A stretch of DNA of 64,000 nt, taken from positions 66,555,158 through 66,619,157 of the forward strand of contig CM035407.1 of NCBI GenBank assembly GCA_020310875.1, read 5' to 3'. The DNA comes from Ceratopteris richardii (taxonomy: Eukaryota > Streptophyta > Polypodiopsida > Polypodiales > Pteridaceae). The position numbers and the translations under genes were made by a program. Position 1 is the stretch's first letter. Each line of letters opens with the position of its first letter. A model generated the notes under the pieces. It worked only from the letters and a program-made list of their open reading frames with translations, was not told the DNA's origin and searched no databases. Below, one piece after another: positions 10,324-21,254 of this stretch.

Positions 10324-11560
10324 TTATCGTTCCAAGTCCATTATTCTTGCTGATAATTCATGGCCGGTCCACTGATGTTCTTGTGCAACCTTAAGGGTTG
10401 GTATCAAGAAGTCCAAAGGAAGCACATCATTCTGACTAAAAACCATCTGGAAGGGAGTTTCATTGAGTACGGTCTTATAGGCCACTCGATATGCCCAAAC
10501 AACATGATGTAACTGTTTGTCCCAATCTGAACGTTTGTTGTTCACGAGTTTCGTCAGTACGTTACAAAGAATCTTGTTAGTGCTTTCAGCTTGACCATTG
10601 GCCTGAGGATGATATGGTGCGGATTTCTTGTGAATCACCATAAAATCCTGTAACAAATATTCAATGACTTGGTTTAGAAAATGAGTTCCGATCGCTCACT
10701 AACTCTATAGGCAATCCATATCTTGTAAAGACATTTTCAAATAAGAATTTTGCAGTCGTGTGTGCATCATTCTTTTTTGTGGCTTTGGCCTCTACCCATT
10801 TGGTAAGATAATCTATCGCAACAATAATGTATTCAACATGTGTACCTTTTGTAGGGGGGTTAATGGGTCCTACAAAATCTATACCCCACTTAGAAAATGC
10901 ACGTCCTCCCATCATGGGTTTCAATGGCATTTCATCTTTGCGAGTAGGAAACTGAGTTCTCTGGCAGACATCACATCTCTTTACATAGGTATGTGCATCC
11001 ATGTGAAGAGTGGGCCACCATAATCTTGCAAAGAGGATGGCTTTGATTATCATATCGGGTCCAAAATGACCTCCTACAACACCTTGGTGTGTAGTCTCTA
11101 GTACTCTCAAGTAATCATTCTCATGAACACATTGTCTTAGGTATCCATCTCGTCCTCGTTTGTAAAGATTGTCGCCAATAAGTGAATGGTCTTGAGCTTC
11201 CTGCTCTATACTGTGTTGTCGTGCTAATGTCATTCCTTGAGGGAATGTTTTCGTCCTCAAGTAAGTCACTAATGGTTCACTCCAGTCTAGTGTGAGAGAC
11301 ACATGATATAATGTAGCATGTTCTACTGGTGGTCTTTCACAACAAACATGGCATTCTGTACACAACTTGTAGACGTCTTCTTCCATCGTAGGCCAATATA
11401 CTCCTAATCTATGCAGAGTCTGCAATGTACGATGTTGTGAGTGATGTTGCTTTAATGCACCTACATGTGCTAATTGCAACCAATTCGCATGTTCTAATTC
11501 ATCCACACAACAAGCAAGAATCTTTTGATTATCTTGTTTATATATACTTCTTGCGATGAT
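10324..11560 (-). pseudogene. Gyp-A integrase: two H2C2 zinc segments and DDE core
   Basis: The N-terminal part has an H-H-C-C segment (HVGALKQHHS ... CTECHVC, with VYWPTMEEDV between). About 95 residues later comes a second one (GGHFGPD ... CDVCQRT, with LWWPTLHMDA). The catalytic core follows: WGIDFVGPI (first Asp), LVSDR (second Asp), and, after a frameshift near 10661-10690, HPQANGQAESTNK (Glu). The frame is continuous with RT (13243-11561) except for the stop at 11561-11563. The second H2C2 plus core matches the Athila-type integrase layout; the first is an extra copy. Integrase inserts the cDNA into the genome. This copy is disrupted. Confidence 0.8.
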
Positions 11561-13257
11561 TTAATATCTTTGAGACTTTGTAATCTCTCCTTCCTTGATC
11601 CTTATCCTAGGATTCTTGGGTCCATATGTTAGAATAGGAATAATAGGCTTAGCCCATTCTGGTGCTATCTCTAGGTTAAACAAATATGCATCTCGTAATT
11701 CATCCACTATTCCTTGAGGAGCTTCTCCTGTTGTTAGTCTCGAGAGGTAGTCAGCTCTGAGATGTGTCTTTCCTTTCCTGATTACTACTTCAAAATCATA
11801 CTCCATGAGTAATAGAAACCAACATATCAGTTGTCCTGTGTTACATGGCTTATTGACTAAGTACAGTAATGCTTGATGATCTGTAAAGAATTTTAACTTA
11901 TTTGCCAATAAATAATGCCTAAATTTCTTTACTACATAGATCATTCCTATTCCTTCTCGTTCCGTAGTGGTGTAATTTCTTTCTGCTGCGTTCAAGTGTC
12001 TGCTAGCATAAGCTATTGGGAGATCTATATTACCTTCATTTGCGGGTTGTGCCAACACACATCCTATGGCATAGTTGGATGCATCCACATGTACATGGAA
12101 CGACTTGCTCCAATCTGGGGTTGTTAATATAGGTGCTGAGCACAAACGTCGTTTAAGTTCATTGAATGAATTCTCACACTCGTATGTCCATTCAAACTTG
12201 GTCAAAAGAGAGTACACAGGCTTGGCTATGATTGCATACATGTGTATGAATCGTCTATAATAACCACAATGATCCATAAATGCCTGTACTTCTTTTATGT
12301 TAGTTGGTCTACGTAGATCTGCAATTACCTTCACCTTTTCTTCATCTGTTGAAATTCCATTTTTTGACACAATGTGTCCTAGAATTTTGCATTGTCTGAC
12401 CATGAAAACACATTTTTCTAGGTTCAAGAAAAATTGATATTCTCGACATTTGTCAAATACTTGTCTTAGTTCTGGGATATGAGTCTGTCTGATATTCGAA
12501 TGAGCACATAGGTCATCGACATAAACTTCCAAATTCTTGCATAAGAATTCCTTGAAAACATGACACATGAGTCGCTGGAAAGTAGCGGGTGCATTTATCA
12601 AGCCAAAAGGCATTACACGAAATGCAAATATGCCCCATTCTGTGGAAAAATCTGTCTTGTGTTGATCTTCTGGAGCAATGGCTACTTGATTATAGCCTGA
12701 GAATTCATCAAGAAAGCTGTAAACTTCCTTGCCCGCAACTCTTTCCAATAGGTGTTCCGTGATAGGAAGAGGATAACTATCTCTAATCGTGGTGGCAATA
12801 ACTTTTTTAAGGTTGATACACATGTGCAATTTCTCATTTTTCTTGGGCACAACCACAATGGGGGATACCCATTCAGAGTGCTCAATTTCATATATGAATC
12901 CTGCTTCTATCAAACGATCTATTTCTTCTTTAATCTTCGTAGCGTAGTTATCATTGTACGTGTATGGTTTTTGTTTTGTCGGTTTTGCATTTGGAGTCAT
13001 AGGGATTCTATGGGAACATATATCTGGGTCTACTCCTTTCAAATCTTTGTAACTCCATGCGAACACATCTCTATATTCGCGCAATAGGGCAACTAATTCT
13101 TCTTCTTCTTCATTTGTCAAGTCATGCCCTATGTATGTACATTTTTCTTCTTCTCCTTCTATGGCAACTATTATGTTTTTGATTTTCTCTCGATTATCAT
13201 ATACTTCTCCAATGTCAGCTTTTCTGTTAGGCATTCGTATCATGATTCTTCTATCTT
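11561..13257 (-). CDS. Gyp-A reverse transcriptase and RNase H
   Basis: An open frame of about 560 codons. RT motifs in order: PYTYNDNYATKIKEEIDRLI (entry region), SPIVVVPKK, FLDEFSGYNQVAIAPED, VMPFGLINAPATFQRLM and the catalytic YVDDL (~residue 242). The connection/RNase H part follows, with FHVHVDASNYAIG, YTTTERE, TDHQALLYL and RADYLSRL, i.e. the usual Asp-Glu-Asp-Asp pattern. Gypsy order and motifs are clear. It would copy element RNA into DNA within cytoplasmic particles. This segment has no internal stop; it is flanked by a frameshifted acidic linker upstream and a stop before integrase. Start choice is arbitrary, since the domain is normally part of a polyprotein. Confidence 0.92.
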
Positions 13258-14022
13258 CTATCTCATATTTTTGAAGTTCTTGGGAACCTCAAACAAGGAT
13301 TCTTCTTCTTCTGACATGGTTTCGTTCTTCTTTCTTTTCTTTCCTTCACTTTTGGTGGTCACTTGTGTGGTCAATCTCACCTCATTCATAAGTTCTTCGT
13401 GTCTCTGAGGGTGAGTTTCTACTTTGTAGAGATATTCTTCCTCTGATGCAAAGGGCGGGTCCATAATAATTGACTCTAAATCGAAGTCACTTGCATCCTC
13501 AAATGCATCAAATGCTAGGTTCACATTCTTTAATAATCGAATCAAACATGATTGGCTCTATCGTGAAAACTGAGATATCATAGCCATCCTCGTCACAGTG
13601 AGGTGTCCATTTTTCTTCATTGATGGCTACATCCATGGTTGCTAGGATTTCTGCCCAACCATGAGGTTTGAATTCTTCGTCTAGAAATACTACAGGTGCG
13701 TAAGCTGGGTCTTGATGGGTTCGTGGATGTTGTTCTAAACCTAAAGTCCTCGCTTCTAACCATTCTTCCTCTTGTTTTGCTACTTTACACATCCATAAAT
13801 GAGTGTCCTCATGCCACCATGAGAGGTCTGACTCTAATGAGTGTACTGATTCCGTTTCTTCCTGTGTCTTATGGATGGAATTCCATTGTATTGGGGGTAC
13901 GTCTCAATGAGAATAGTATTTAAGATTGACTTTAGTAGTCACTCCTAAATGTTGCAAGTACAAAGAATTAGTTCCCCAATCTTGTACGATTTGCAACTGA
14001 CACATGAATGGTCGTCCTAAAA
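13258..14022 (-). pseudogene. Gyp-A acidic linker between protease and RT
   Basis: Two partial frames (13792-13508 and 13545-13258) overlap by frameshift near 13520. They encode an acidic stretch with Glu/Asp runs and a short basic patch (GKKRKKNE), then PKNFKN. The homologous Gyp-B region (29237-28803) reads in one frame with matching residues, so the shift is secondary. No catalytic motif. The region just downstream of the first protease (13793-14022) contains the LYLQHLGVTTKV-type sequence, interrupted here. Confidence 0.6.
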
Positions 14023-15483
14023 TCATCTCGTAAGCATGATTTTTCGCAAAATCACAAATGGCGAAAGTATGTTCAAACTCCACACTAAATTGGTGAGAGA
14101 TATGCCTTCTAATAAGTCTAATGGTTTCTCTATGTGACCATCAGCCATTTGTAGCTTCATCCTGGTAGGTCTTAGTGTTGGCTTACCCCAACGTTTTCGT
14201 AAAGCGGTCGTAGCGATGGCTACTCCGGCTCCTGAATCTAAGATGGCTTTCGTGGTGTAGCCTTGATGGGTTATAGGAAGATAAGTGTTACCTTCCTCTC
14301 CTTCGATTACATCTCCGATCCTTTCTACGGGTATTTTTGGTACCTTCTTGTGTGTTCCTATCTGTGAGGGAGTAGTAGCAAGCTCGGGGAATTGATTTGC
14401 TACATGTTTCCACAGTTCTGGTTTAACCTTCAACAATTCCTCTAGAGTGAGGTGACATTGCATTGTAGTGTTCTTTACCACTTCCGTGTTTCTAGGGATT
14501 ACTGATTCTTCATTCCTCACTATTATCGTGGGTGCTCTCATACTAATAGACTTAGCTTCCCAAGGCCCTGTGAACTGAGGTAATTCTTGCAAAGAATTGG
14601 ATTCAAAACCTGTGTGTTCACTCAGTTGCTCTTCCTCTACATCGTCATAAATAGAGGGGATGTCTTGGGGAAATTGCTCTTGCAAGTCATCTATTTCTTG
14701 AATAGGAGGATGGGTTCCTTGTTCTTTTCTCCATTTCTCTTCTTGTATTTCTCTCAAAAATTCATGTGAGTACCTATGTATGGAAGATAGGTTGTCTTCA
14801 CCTTCTGTGTTAGGTACTTGAGACAGGGATGGTGCATTTCTTTCCTGTGTCTCTAGGACAATAGGGTTCCTATGCTGATTCTTTTTCTCTTTGCTATCTA
14901 TCAAGTATTCTAGCCTCTCCATTAGTCCTTGAAAGTGTAATTCCGGTTTTGCCATGTTATTACAATTAAGATATCTAGAGGCTTCAAACATAGCTTGTGC
15001 TAATTCTACCATCTTCATGCAAAGTTTAGTTCTCTCAATTTCTAAATCTGCTCGTGGGTACTTCTTGCTCATTTCAGCTATCTGGGGTCCTTCCTTTAAT
15101 CTAGCCTGATATGCACGAAACATCATGTCTAGTTTTTCTGGTATGGGTTCCGCTAGAACTGATCCTGATCTCTGAGCTGGGTTCTCCTGATGTAATTCCT
15201 GTGAAGTCAATTCTAGGATTTTGGCTCTCGATTCTTTTAAACTTCCTTCCAACTCGGTTATCTTCTTACTCCACTTTCTCTTGATTCTTTCTCTAGAGTC
15301 TTTCCAAGATTTCGTCTTTTTATTGCTAGCTTCTCCAACTTCACTAGTTCTGGCTACTTTATCAGCATTAAGCTGTTGATTTTGTAAGAGCGCCTGGGCT
15401 CTTGTTATAGCTTGGATAGACACGTTTGTAGGGTTGGATCCATGTGCATTGTGCACAATACCTATCACATTGATCGGTGTCAC
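14023..15483 (-). pseudogene. Gyp-A first retropepsin with upstream gag-pol linker
   Basis: Residues ~1-390 are a charged, helical linker: a K/R-rich block near residue 55-75, then RAYQARLKEG and LEIERTKLCMKMVELAQA. Near residue 400 the retropepsin begins: GYTTKAILDSGAGVAIATTA carries the catalytic Asp-Ser-Gly, followed by LQMADGHIEKPL. The final 25 residues are out of frame compared with Gyp-B, where FAICDFGKNHAYEMILG completes the fold, so a frameshift lies near 14090. The enzyme would mature Gag-Pol. Its homologues here are Gyp-B 29613-29889 with 42490-43395, and Gyp-D 57797-58310. Confidence 0.8.
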
Positions 15484-16421
15484 ATTTGAACATTAGCAGG
15501 GTTCTTAGGACAATCTTTTATGACATGCTCTTTACCACAATCAGCACAAAAGCCTTGTATGTTATAGTACTATGATTGTCCTGCTATCGGAGGATGTGGA
15601 CAATCCTTTATGAAATGTTCTCCTTGGCACCTAAAGCATGGTCCTCTAGGGCCCTAGGGTTTTGTTGTCTCAATTGGGGCCGTGGATTTGGGTTTGTGTA
15701 CATCACGTTAGCATAATCGGGCTCCCAATTGAGTTGCAATGGTGGACATCGTATTGATATGTCTCCACATGTTCTGGTGACTCTGAATAATATGCAGGTG
15801 GGCTATCTACATGAGTAGAGTCAAAACTGTTTGATTTTGGATCACTGTCAGTAATTGGGGGTGAAACGGGAACTAAAGCCCTACTTAGGTTTTCTTGTGC
15901 AGCAACATATTTAACTGAGATGACATTCGCTGGCGGGGGTGGCTGCTGTGCTAAGACAGGTTGAGGTCTCTGTTGAGCCTAATAAGGGTAGTTTTGAGGA
16001 GGCCTATAGTAATGAGTCTGAGAATTGTACTGACCTTGATACCTACCTAGCTGTTGGTATGCTTGCGGGTAGTTCTGTCTCACTACTTGTTTGTTGTATG
16101 GGCAGTCTTGAGCTGTATGATTCGTGTATCGTCTCTCAATCGTACAGTACTGGCCACTAGGGTTGGCTTGTGGTTGTGTTGCATTGGGACACACATTTTC
16201 CAAATGATTCCACCACAGGTGTAACAATGTATGTTAGTTGTTAACTTAGGCATCTGTTTACTAGAAACTCCTAGTTTCTGGGCCACTTTTTCTGCTAGGT
16301 CTTCTATCAAGCTAGACAATTTCGTGGATGCTAGAGATGAACAGTCTAAGTCCTTATAGACCTTTGAGAGTTCCAACACGTCTCCTAAGTTGTCCTCAAT
16401 GTCTATGCAAATTCTTACACA
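15484..16421 (-). pseudogene. Gyp-A gag nucleocapsid with multiple CCHC knuckles
   Basis: The minus strand encodes, across several frames, a degenerate knuckle (CYTCGG..., 16250-16210), a second Cys/His box (CTIERRYTNHTAQDC), a Q/Y/P-rich stretch, then two more boxes of the CX2CX3HX4C type: CFRCQGEHFIKDC and CADCGKEHVIKDC (15660-15510). One-residue-short knuckles of this spacing are typical of Athila/Tat Gag. The region is broken by frameshifts and stops here, but the boxes are individually clear and recur in Gyp-B (43540-44290) and Gyp-D (56987-57700). It would bind element RNA. Confidence 0.72.
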
Positions 16422-17795
16422 CTACTCTAGCGTTTTGGGTTCCTTCAAGTATACATAGGAGCGTAGTTTCGAGCTCAACAGGCCATCTAAAAACAATGAC
16501 ACTTGCTTGGCTTGTGAGGATAGCTCTTGTATTGGACATCTTTCCACATATTGTCTAAACCTATGTCCTGCTAGTCTAATTTTTTCTTGAGGGGTCTGTT
16601 TGAAGCTATGAATCAATGAAGACGTATCATGCCTGATCCCACTTTTAGAGAATTCAGTGATGAATGACTCTAAAAAGTGATGGATGCCTCTAAATTGCCT
16701 TTGTTGCAATGGTTGGAACCAAGTTAAAGCTGTGTTCTTTAACGTTAGTCCAAAGGCGTTATATTTCATGAACATATCTTCTACTTGTTCTACTCGTGGT
16801 ACTTGCTTAAATTCCGCAACATGGTCATAGGGATCTCCTATCCCATCAAAATAATTTTTCATGGATTTTACTAACTGAGTGGGTCTTAATATTCTTGCGT
16901 GTTCACGTGGTCTAGGTCGAGGAAAATCATCTCTACCACTTGGCATTCTAGGTTCTCTTTGTCTATCCACTCTGTCTATGTCCGTATTCGTTCTATCTCT
17001 CCCTATGGGATGATTGAAACTTACTTCTGGTCTTTCTTTGTTTTTCTCCCTTTGATTAGCATGGGCTGAGGATGTTCCTGCCCCTTGTTGGCTCGTGGTT
17101 ACATTTGCTCGTAATGGAGGGAATACTAAATCACCTCTCCATGTGTATGTATTTCTAGCGTGGTCTGACACTACAAATACTCTTTCTGAAGTTTCATCCA
17201 GGTATACAACCTTTCTAGGTGTATCCGGGTTCTTGAATTCATAAACTATGATGGAGCCTACCTCACTAGGTTGTTCCATTCAGTATCTCCAAAATGCTTC
17301 GTCTGTCTCTTTGTTTACAAACAACTCCATGCTTCTATTGTCCTGAGGGGTCCAATTTGGAACTAGTACTCGTGTCAATACAGATTTCCCTCTAGGTGTT
17401 CTAGGTTCTTCTCCTACTGGTTCTTTTCCTTGAGCTTTCGCTTCCGTCTCTATCTGAATTATGCTAAACTCATTCGTATTATTTGGCTGAGTACTTAAGA
17501 TGTACATCATTCCTTCTTTGTCTATGTATGCGTCTCTCTCGAATTTCACCACTGGACGTTCCAATCCAATGGGTTGATCCAGATTATGCATTTGCACTAT
17601 TTTTCTTCGCAAACCATCCTCATAGATGCGAGCACATAAGCGGTTGGTTCGGAGAAATTCTAATTGAGTTCTATAGGGTCCTTCGGGTCTTTCTAAATAT
17701 GCTATGTTTGACCCTCCTTCTGGTCTTTCTGTGCTAAAAGCCATTTCTGATTCACTCGTATCTGAACTCAACTCGTAGGGATAACTATTATTCAA
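16422..17795 (-). pseudogene. Gyp-A Gag capsid region
   Basis: One frame from 17795 to 16422, interrupted by a single TGA at 17280-17282 where Gyp-B has an Arg codon. The first ~250 residues are element-specific (EGPYRTQLEFLRTNRL, RIYEDGLRR). The retrotransposon-Gag capsid motif follows: YDHVAEFKQV, KYNAFGLTLKNTALTWFQPL and FITEFSKSG, ending in LFLDGLLSSKLRSYVYLKEP. The start at 17795 (MNNSYPYELS) agrees with the aligned starts of the related copies. It would assemble the virus-like particle. Confidence 0.8.
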
Positions 17796-18723
17796 TTGTT
17801 GTGCCCACGATCGTGCAGTAGTTCCTACACTTGCTTCGGATGATCTAAGGCTTCGTCAGTCTGACTTGCCTATATGTTTGCCCAATCTAAGGTTCATGAA
17901 TTTACTTCCTCTGACCGTTAATGTTCCTTGTTTCTAATTGCTTGGTTCTTTTTAAATTCCTTTAGATTCTTGTCTTATCTTTCTGTAAGCGTGAGGAATC
18001 GACTTTCTGTGGTACTTTTGAGTTCTCATTCCGTCAGACTTAATTTCTTTCCTTTAGGTTTTCGTATCACGCACACTTTTACTTTAGTCTTGGACTTGAA
18101 AAGTCAAATCTCTTGAACTTGAAGTGTTCCTATCGTTTTAAATCCACAATGCTACGGTTTAGCCTAAGCTAATAATTGACTGAGGGGGTTGAGTAATCTT
18201 CCAACCTCAATTCAGCTGCTTTGGTTGCTCTGTTGCCCAAGAAGCCGCGCTTCCCAAGCTTTGCGTCCTTCACCGCCTTGCCTTGTTTGCCCTTGATTGT
18301 CCTTGCTAGACCTATAAAATTCACTATTAGACCAATGCTCAAATGGATGGTCAAGCACTTGAGTATATACACCTTTAAAGGTCCCTTCCCTTTTGCCCAA
18401 AATTTCAATGCCCCCTGGCTTTCTATTCCCACACTAGGTCAACCTCAAATTATCCTATAAAAAAAACTTATTCTTTTTGAAAAAAACAGTTGCGGTCACG
18501 TAGTACTCGTAAAGAGCTTTCTAACGAGCTATAAAGCTCAAAAAACAACTTCGGATGAAAAAGATATGACCGTTCAAGTCCTAGGGGGTAAAAACTAACA
18601 AACAAGTTTTTCTTTAAATATGAGCTAAGGGGTCTCCTATGAGTGCAATCACCCAAAAAGGTTCAAAAAATAGCCCCAAATTTGCCCAAAAATCAAACCC
18701 TAAAAATTGCATTTGGGGTGGAC
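17796..18723 (-). other. Gyp-A 5' leader, gag-proximal part
   Basis: Non-coding leader between the TCGCGA array and gag. It is homologous to 46200-46610 (Gyp-B) and 52258-53160 (Gyp-C), e.g. the shared stretch containing taataattgactga. The Gyp-B and Gyp-C copies share an extra segment (acttcgatcatcaaag) that Gyp-A lacks, defining two subfamilies. Confidence 0.75.
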
Positions 18724-19226
18724 AATCGCAATGATCTGCAACAATCGCGATGGTCTGGGACCGTCGCAATGGTTCAGGTGAACCGTCGCGATGGCGTGGC
18801 ACAGTCGTGATGGTTCAAAGGTGCGAACTGTCACGATAGTCTGAAATGAATAATCGCGATGGTAAAAAAATGAACCGTCGCGATGGCTTGATCGGTGAAC
18901 AATCACGATGGCGTAAGTCAACGGTCAACACAAACCATCGTGATGGTCCGAGTGAACCATCGCGATGGTCACGGGCGCGATGGCGTGAGCCAATCGCGAT
19001 GGTCTGGCTTGACATGTGGTAGTATCGTCGCGATGGCCTGAGCCAATCGCGATGGCATGAAGTCGACAGGATCATCGCGATGGTCCAAGTGAACTGTCGC
19101 GATGGCTCAAGTGAGCCATCACGATGGTGCGAGACTGTCGCGATGGTCCGGCTGAGCCGTCGCGATGGCGTGAGCCAATCGCGATGGTGTGACACAATCG
19201 CGATGGCGTGAGCCAATCACGATGGT
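18724..19226. repeat. TCGCGA-core array in Gyp-A leader (about 23 copies)
   Basis: The plus-strand core (a/g)TCGCGATGG(t/c) or a one-base variant (TCGTGATGG, TCACGATGG, TCGCAATGG) recurs about 23 times in about 503 bases, at irregular spacing averaging about 22 bases. Spacer words such as gtgagcca and agtgaacc recur too. Most variants are CpG-to-TpG/CpA changes, as expected from methylated-C decay. Frames through the array read HHRDGS-like repeats but are probably incidental. Gyp-C carries a more decayed version and Gyp-D an analogous array with different flanks. Confidence 0.9.
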
Positions 19227-19708
19227 CCACCAAAATGCAAATTTTCAAGATGCAAGTATGGACACCTATATGCACAAGGGTCGCCTACACGCTGGTGAAC
19301 TCGCTTACCTCAAATTCTGAGCTTGGCAAACCATTGCGATGGTCTGACATAGTCGGCAATTTTTGACAGAAAGTGGTTTTCTTACCTTTTTGCAGCTTTC
19401 CTGATGCTCTGGAGTACTGTACCTGCAAGAAAACTCAAAAACACAAAAGCACAAAAGCACATGCAAGCACAAAAGCTCTCTCTCACTCTCTCGCATGCAC
19501 AAATGAGGGGAAATGAGGAGAATGGGTGGATACTGTGAATTTTTTGAATTTTTCGGGGTGGAAGATGATGATGCACTGGTGAAGATGGAGTGTGGGGGAG
19601 GTGAAAAACACCAAAAAATAAGTAAAAAAAACAACAAAAACTGAAAATTTTACCTTCCAACGCCACTTATTGCTATACTTTACCATCACACATTCGTCCT
19701 AGAATCGA
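19227..19708 (-). other. Gyp-A 5' leader, PBS-proximal part
   Basis: Non-coding; homologous to 59086-59551 of Gyp-C. It includes a purine/pyrimidine-biased stretch with ctctctcactctctcgc (19473-19495). No frame with recognisable motifs. Confidence 0.7.
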
Positions 19709-19726
19709 TCCCCGACAACGGCGCCA
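19709..19726 (-). promoter_or_regulatory. Primer-binding site of Gyp-A (Asp-tRNA-like)
   Basis: The minus strand reads TGGCGCCGTTGTCGGGGA, eight bases inside the 5' LTR end. It is complementary to the 3' end of a plant tRNA-Asp with one mismatch (by my recollection of that tRNA's end). Asp-tRNA priming is typical of Athila-like gypsy elements. Confidence 0.8.
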
Positions 19727-19733
19727 AATTTAG

Positions 19734-20154
19734 TGTTGCTCTAGCACAATGGTGAGAACCACGTTAAGAAGCTCCACCTCCTTAATGTCAATCCGCGGAA
19801 GAGATAGGAATGATATGAAGATCGTGAACGTGAGATGTAGTGAGAGTGAAGGTGAGAAGCATAGAGATGCACACACACTTACACACACAAGGAAGAGACA
19901 AGCAAGACATAATGGAAGGTAGGGAATCAACTCTATTACTCAAGAACACTCTTACAAGCTCAATATAGCTCTAAGCTCTTCTCTACTCAAACAAGCTAAC
20001 CTCCAAAATGAGCTCTCTAGATCTTTTTATAGATTCTAGATTAGTTTTGACCGGTTTCACATCTAGTGACCGGCATAGTTAAAAAAATAGGTTCTAGATG
20101 CTATTTGAAAGGGTAAACGGAGTCTAAAAATAACCAAAATTGGTATGCTCATTC
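19734..20154 (-). mobile_element. Gyp-A 5' LTR, part 1 (split by Cop-1)
   Basis: PBS-proximal 421 bases of the 5' LTR, ending where Cop-1 is inserted at cattc (20150-20154). It continues at 26112-26351. The TATA core TATAAAAAGA is at 20022-20031 (minus). Confidence 0.92.
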
Positions 20155-21037
20155 TGTTACATAAAAACAAGCTCTAAAGTAGTCTTGTGGATTTTATTAA
20201 TTATTAAAAATGGTATATGGAAGCTTGTGGATCTTATTATTTATGAAAAATAACATGTGGAGGCGTTCACATCTCCAAAGTTAGAGCAAAAGTAGATAAA
20301 AGTAGAAGGAAAGGAGAGGTGTCTATTTTTAGACAAGGAAGGCGCTTCTGTTGATAGCCTCTCAATAAAAAGAGTAGTTTTCTTAGTGTAGGTGTCCAAA
20401 TTGAGTGATTCTTGTTTCGTTGCAAAGCTTACAACTTTTAATATATAAGTAGATCAGTTTTTGTACAATTTACAAAGATAAAACTCCGCGCAAGTAGGCG
20501 GTTTTGCAGATATTCTTTCTTGTGTCTATCCGGTGCCTCATCAGAGACATACCTCTCTTCAAAATTTCATATCTCAGTTGTTATGAGGTCTTTTTGAGTG
20601 ATTTCACTTGGAGGAGTTTCCTTAGCTCTCACACTTTCTATCCATATCATAATTTTTATAGATCTTGAAGTTTTATTGCTTCTGTACATCAGTTTTCAAT
20701 TCAGATAGTTAGTCATACCTTGCTGTTGCAGGCTTCTTCTTACGTTGACTTCAAGCTGTTGGTTTGGGAGCTATACGCCACCTTTTTTGACGTTTTTTGT
20801 TTCTAAAGCATGCTACTCAGATTCTACTTTCAGAATATATGATTGGTTTTGTCAAATTCTGCTAAGAGAGTTTCTGGTGATCAGTTTTCTACAGTGACCT
20901 ATTTCTATTTTTTGGAAAGTTTGGGGGAAAGTTTGTTTTTGAAGTTTGGAAATATTTGGTTGGTGTTTTAACGATCTTGGGAGGTCTCATCATGTTTCAT
21001 TGTGTACCTTGATGTTTAAAAGTTTGTAAACACAACA
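20155..21037 (+). mobile_element. Cop-1 5' LTR
   Basis: 883 bases, starting tgttacat and ending cacaaca. A TATA-like atatataag lies near 20441-20449 and tatataag at 25511-25518 in the 3' copy. Confidence 0.95.
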
Positions 21038-21040
21038 TTG

Positions 21041-21052
21041 TGGTATCAGAGC
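21041..21052 (+). promoter_or_regulatory. Cop-1 primer-binding site
   Basis: TGGTATCAGAGC, three bases after the 5' LTR; the standard plant copia match to initiator-Met tRNA. Confidence 0.92.
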
Positions 21053-21124
21053 TTTTGTTTTTTTGTTTTATCAAATCTTTCATGCAACTTATTGAATTAT
21101 CTTCTTTGTTTACAACAATTCAAC

Positions 21125-21254
21125 ATGGCAGATTTGAGTGCATCGATTAAGAAGTTATCTGATGAGAAGTTATTTGATGGCAGATTTGAGTGCATCGATT
21201 GAGAAGTCTTATCTCATGTCTAAAGGTCTTTGGGGATTGATAACAGGTACATAA
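21125..21254 (+). pseudogene. Cop-1 gag start, locally duplicated and broken
   Basis: An ATG at 21125 opens MADLSASIKK, which resembles a copia Gag start. The same DNA (gatggcagatttgagtgcat) recurs 53 bases on at 21177, and a TGA follows (21200-21202). The downstream Gag frame (from 21255) therefore lacks its natural N terminus. This local duplication probably inactivated translation. Confidence 0.6.

Noticed and set aside
18815-19216. 133-codon minus-strand frame with repeated HHRDGS/PSR residues as a gene
   Set aside because: It is a by-product of the TCGCGA array; several frames stay open there because the repeat lacks stops. No start context and no match to Gag.
18724-19226. A CRISPR-like array
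   Set aside because: Repeats are only about 10 bases, spacing is irregular, spacers also recur, and the context is a plant retrotransposon leader.
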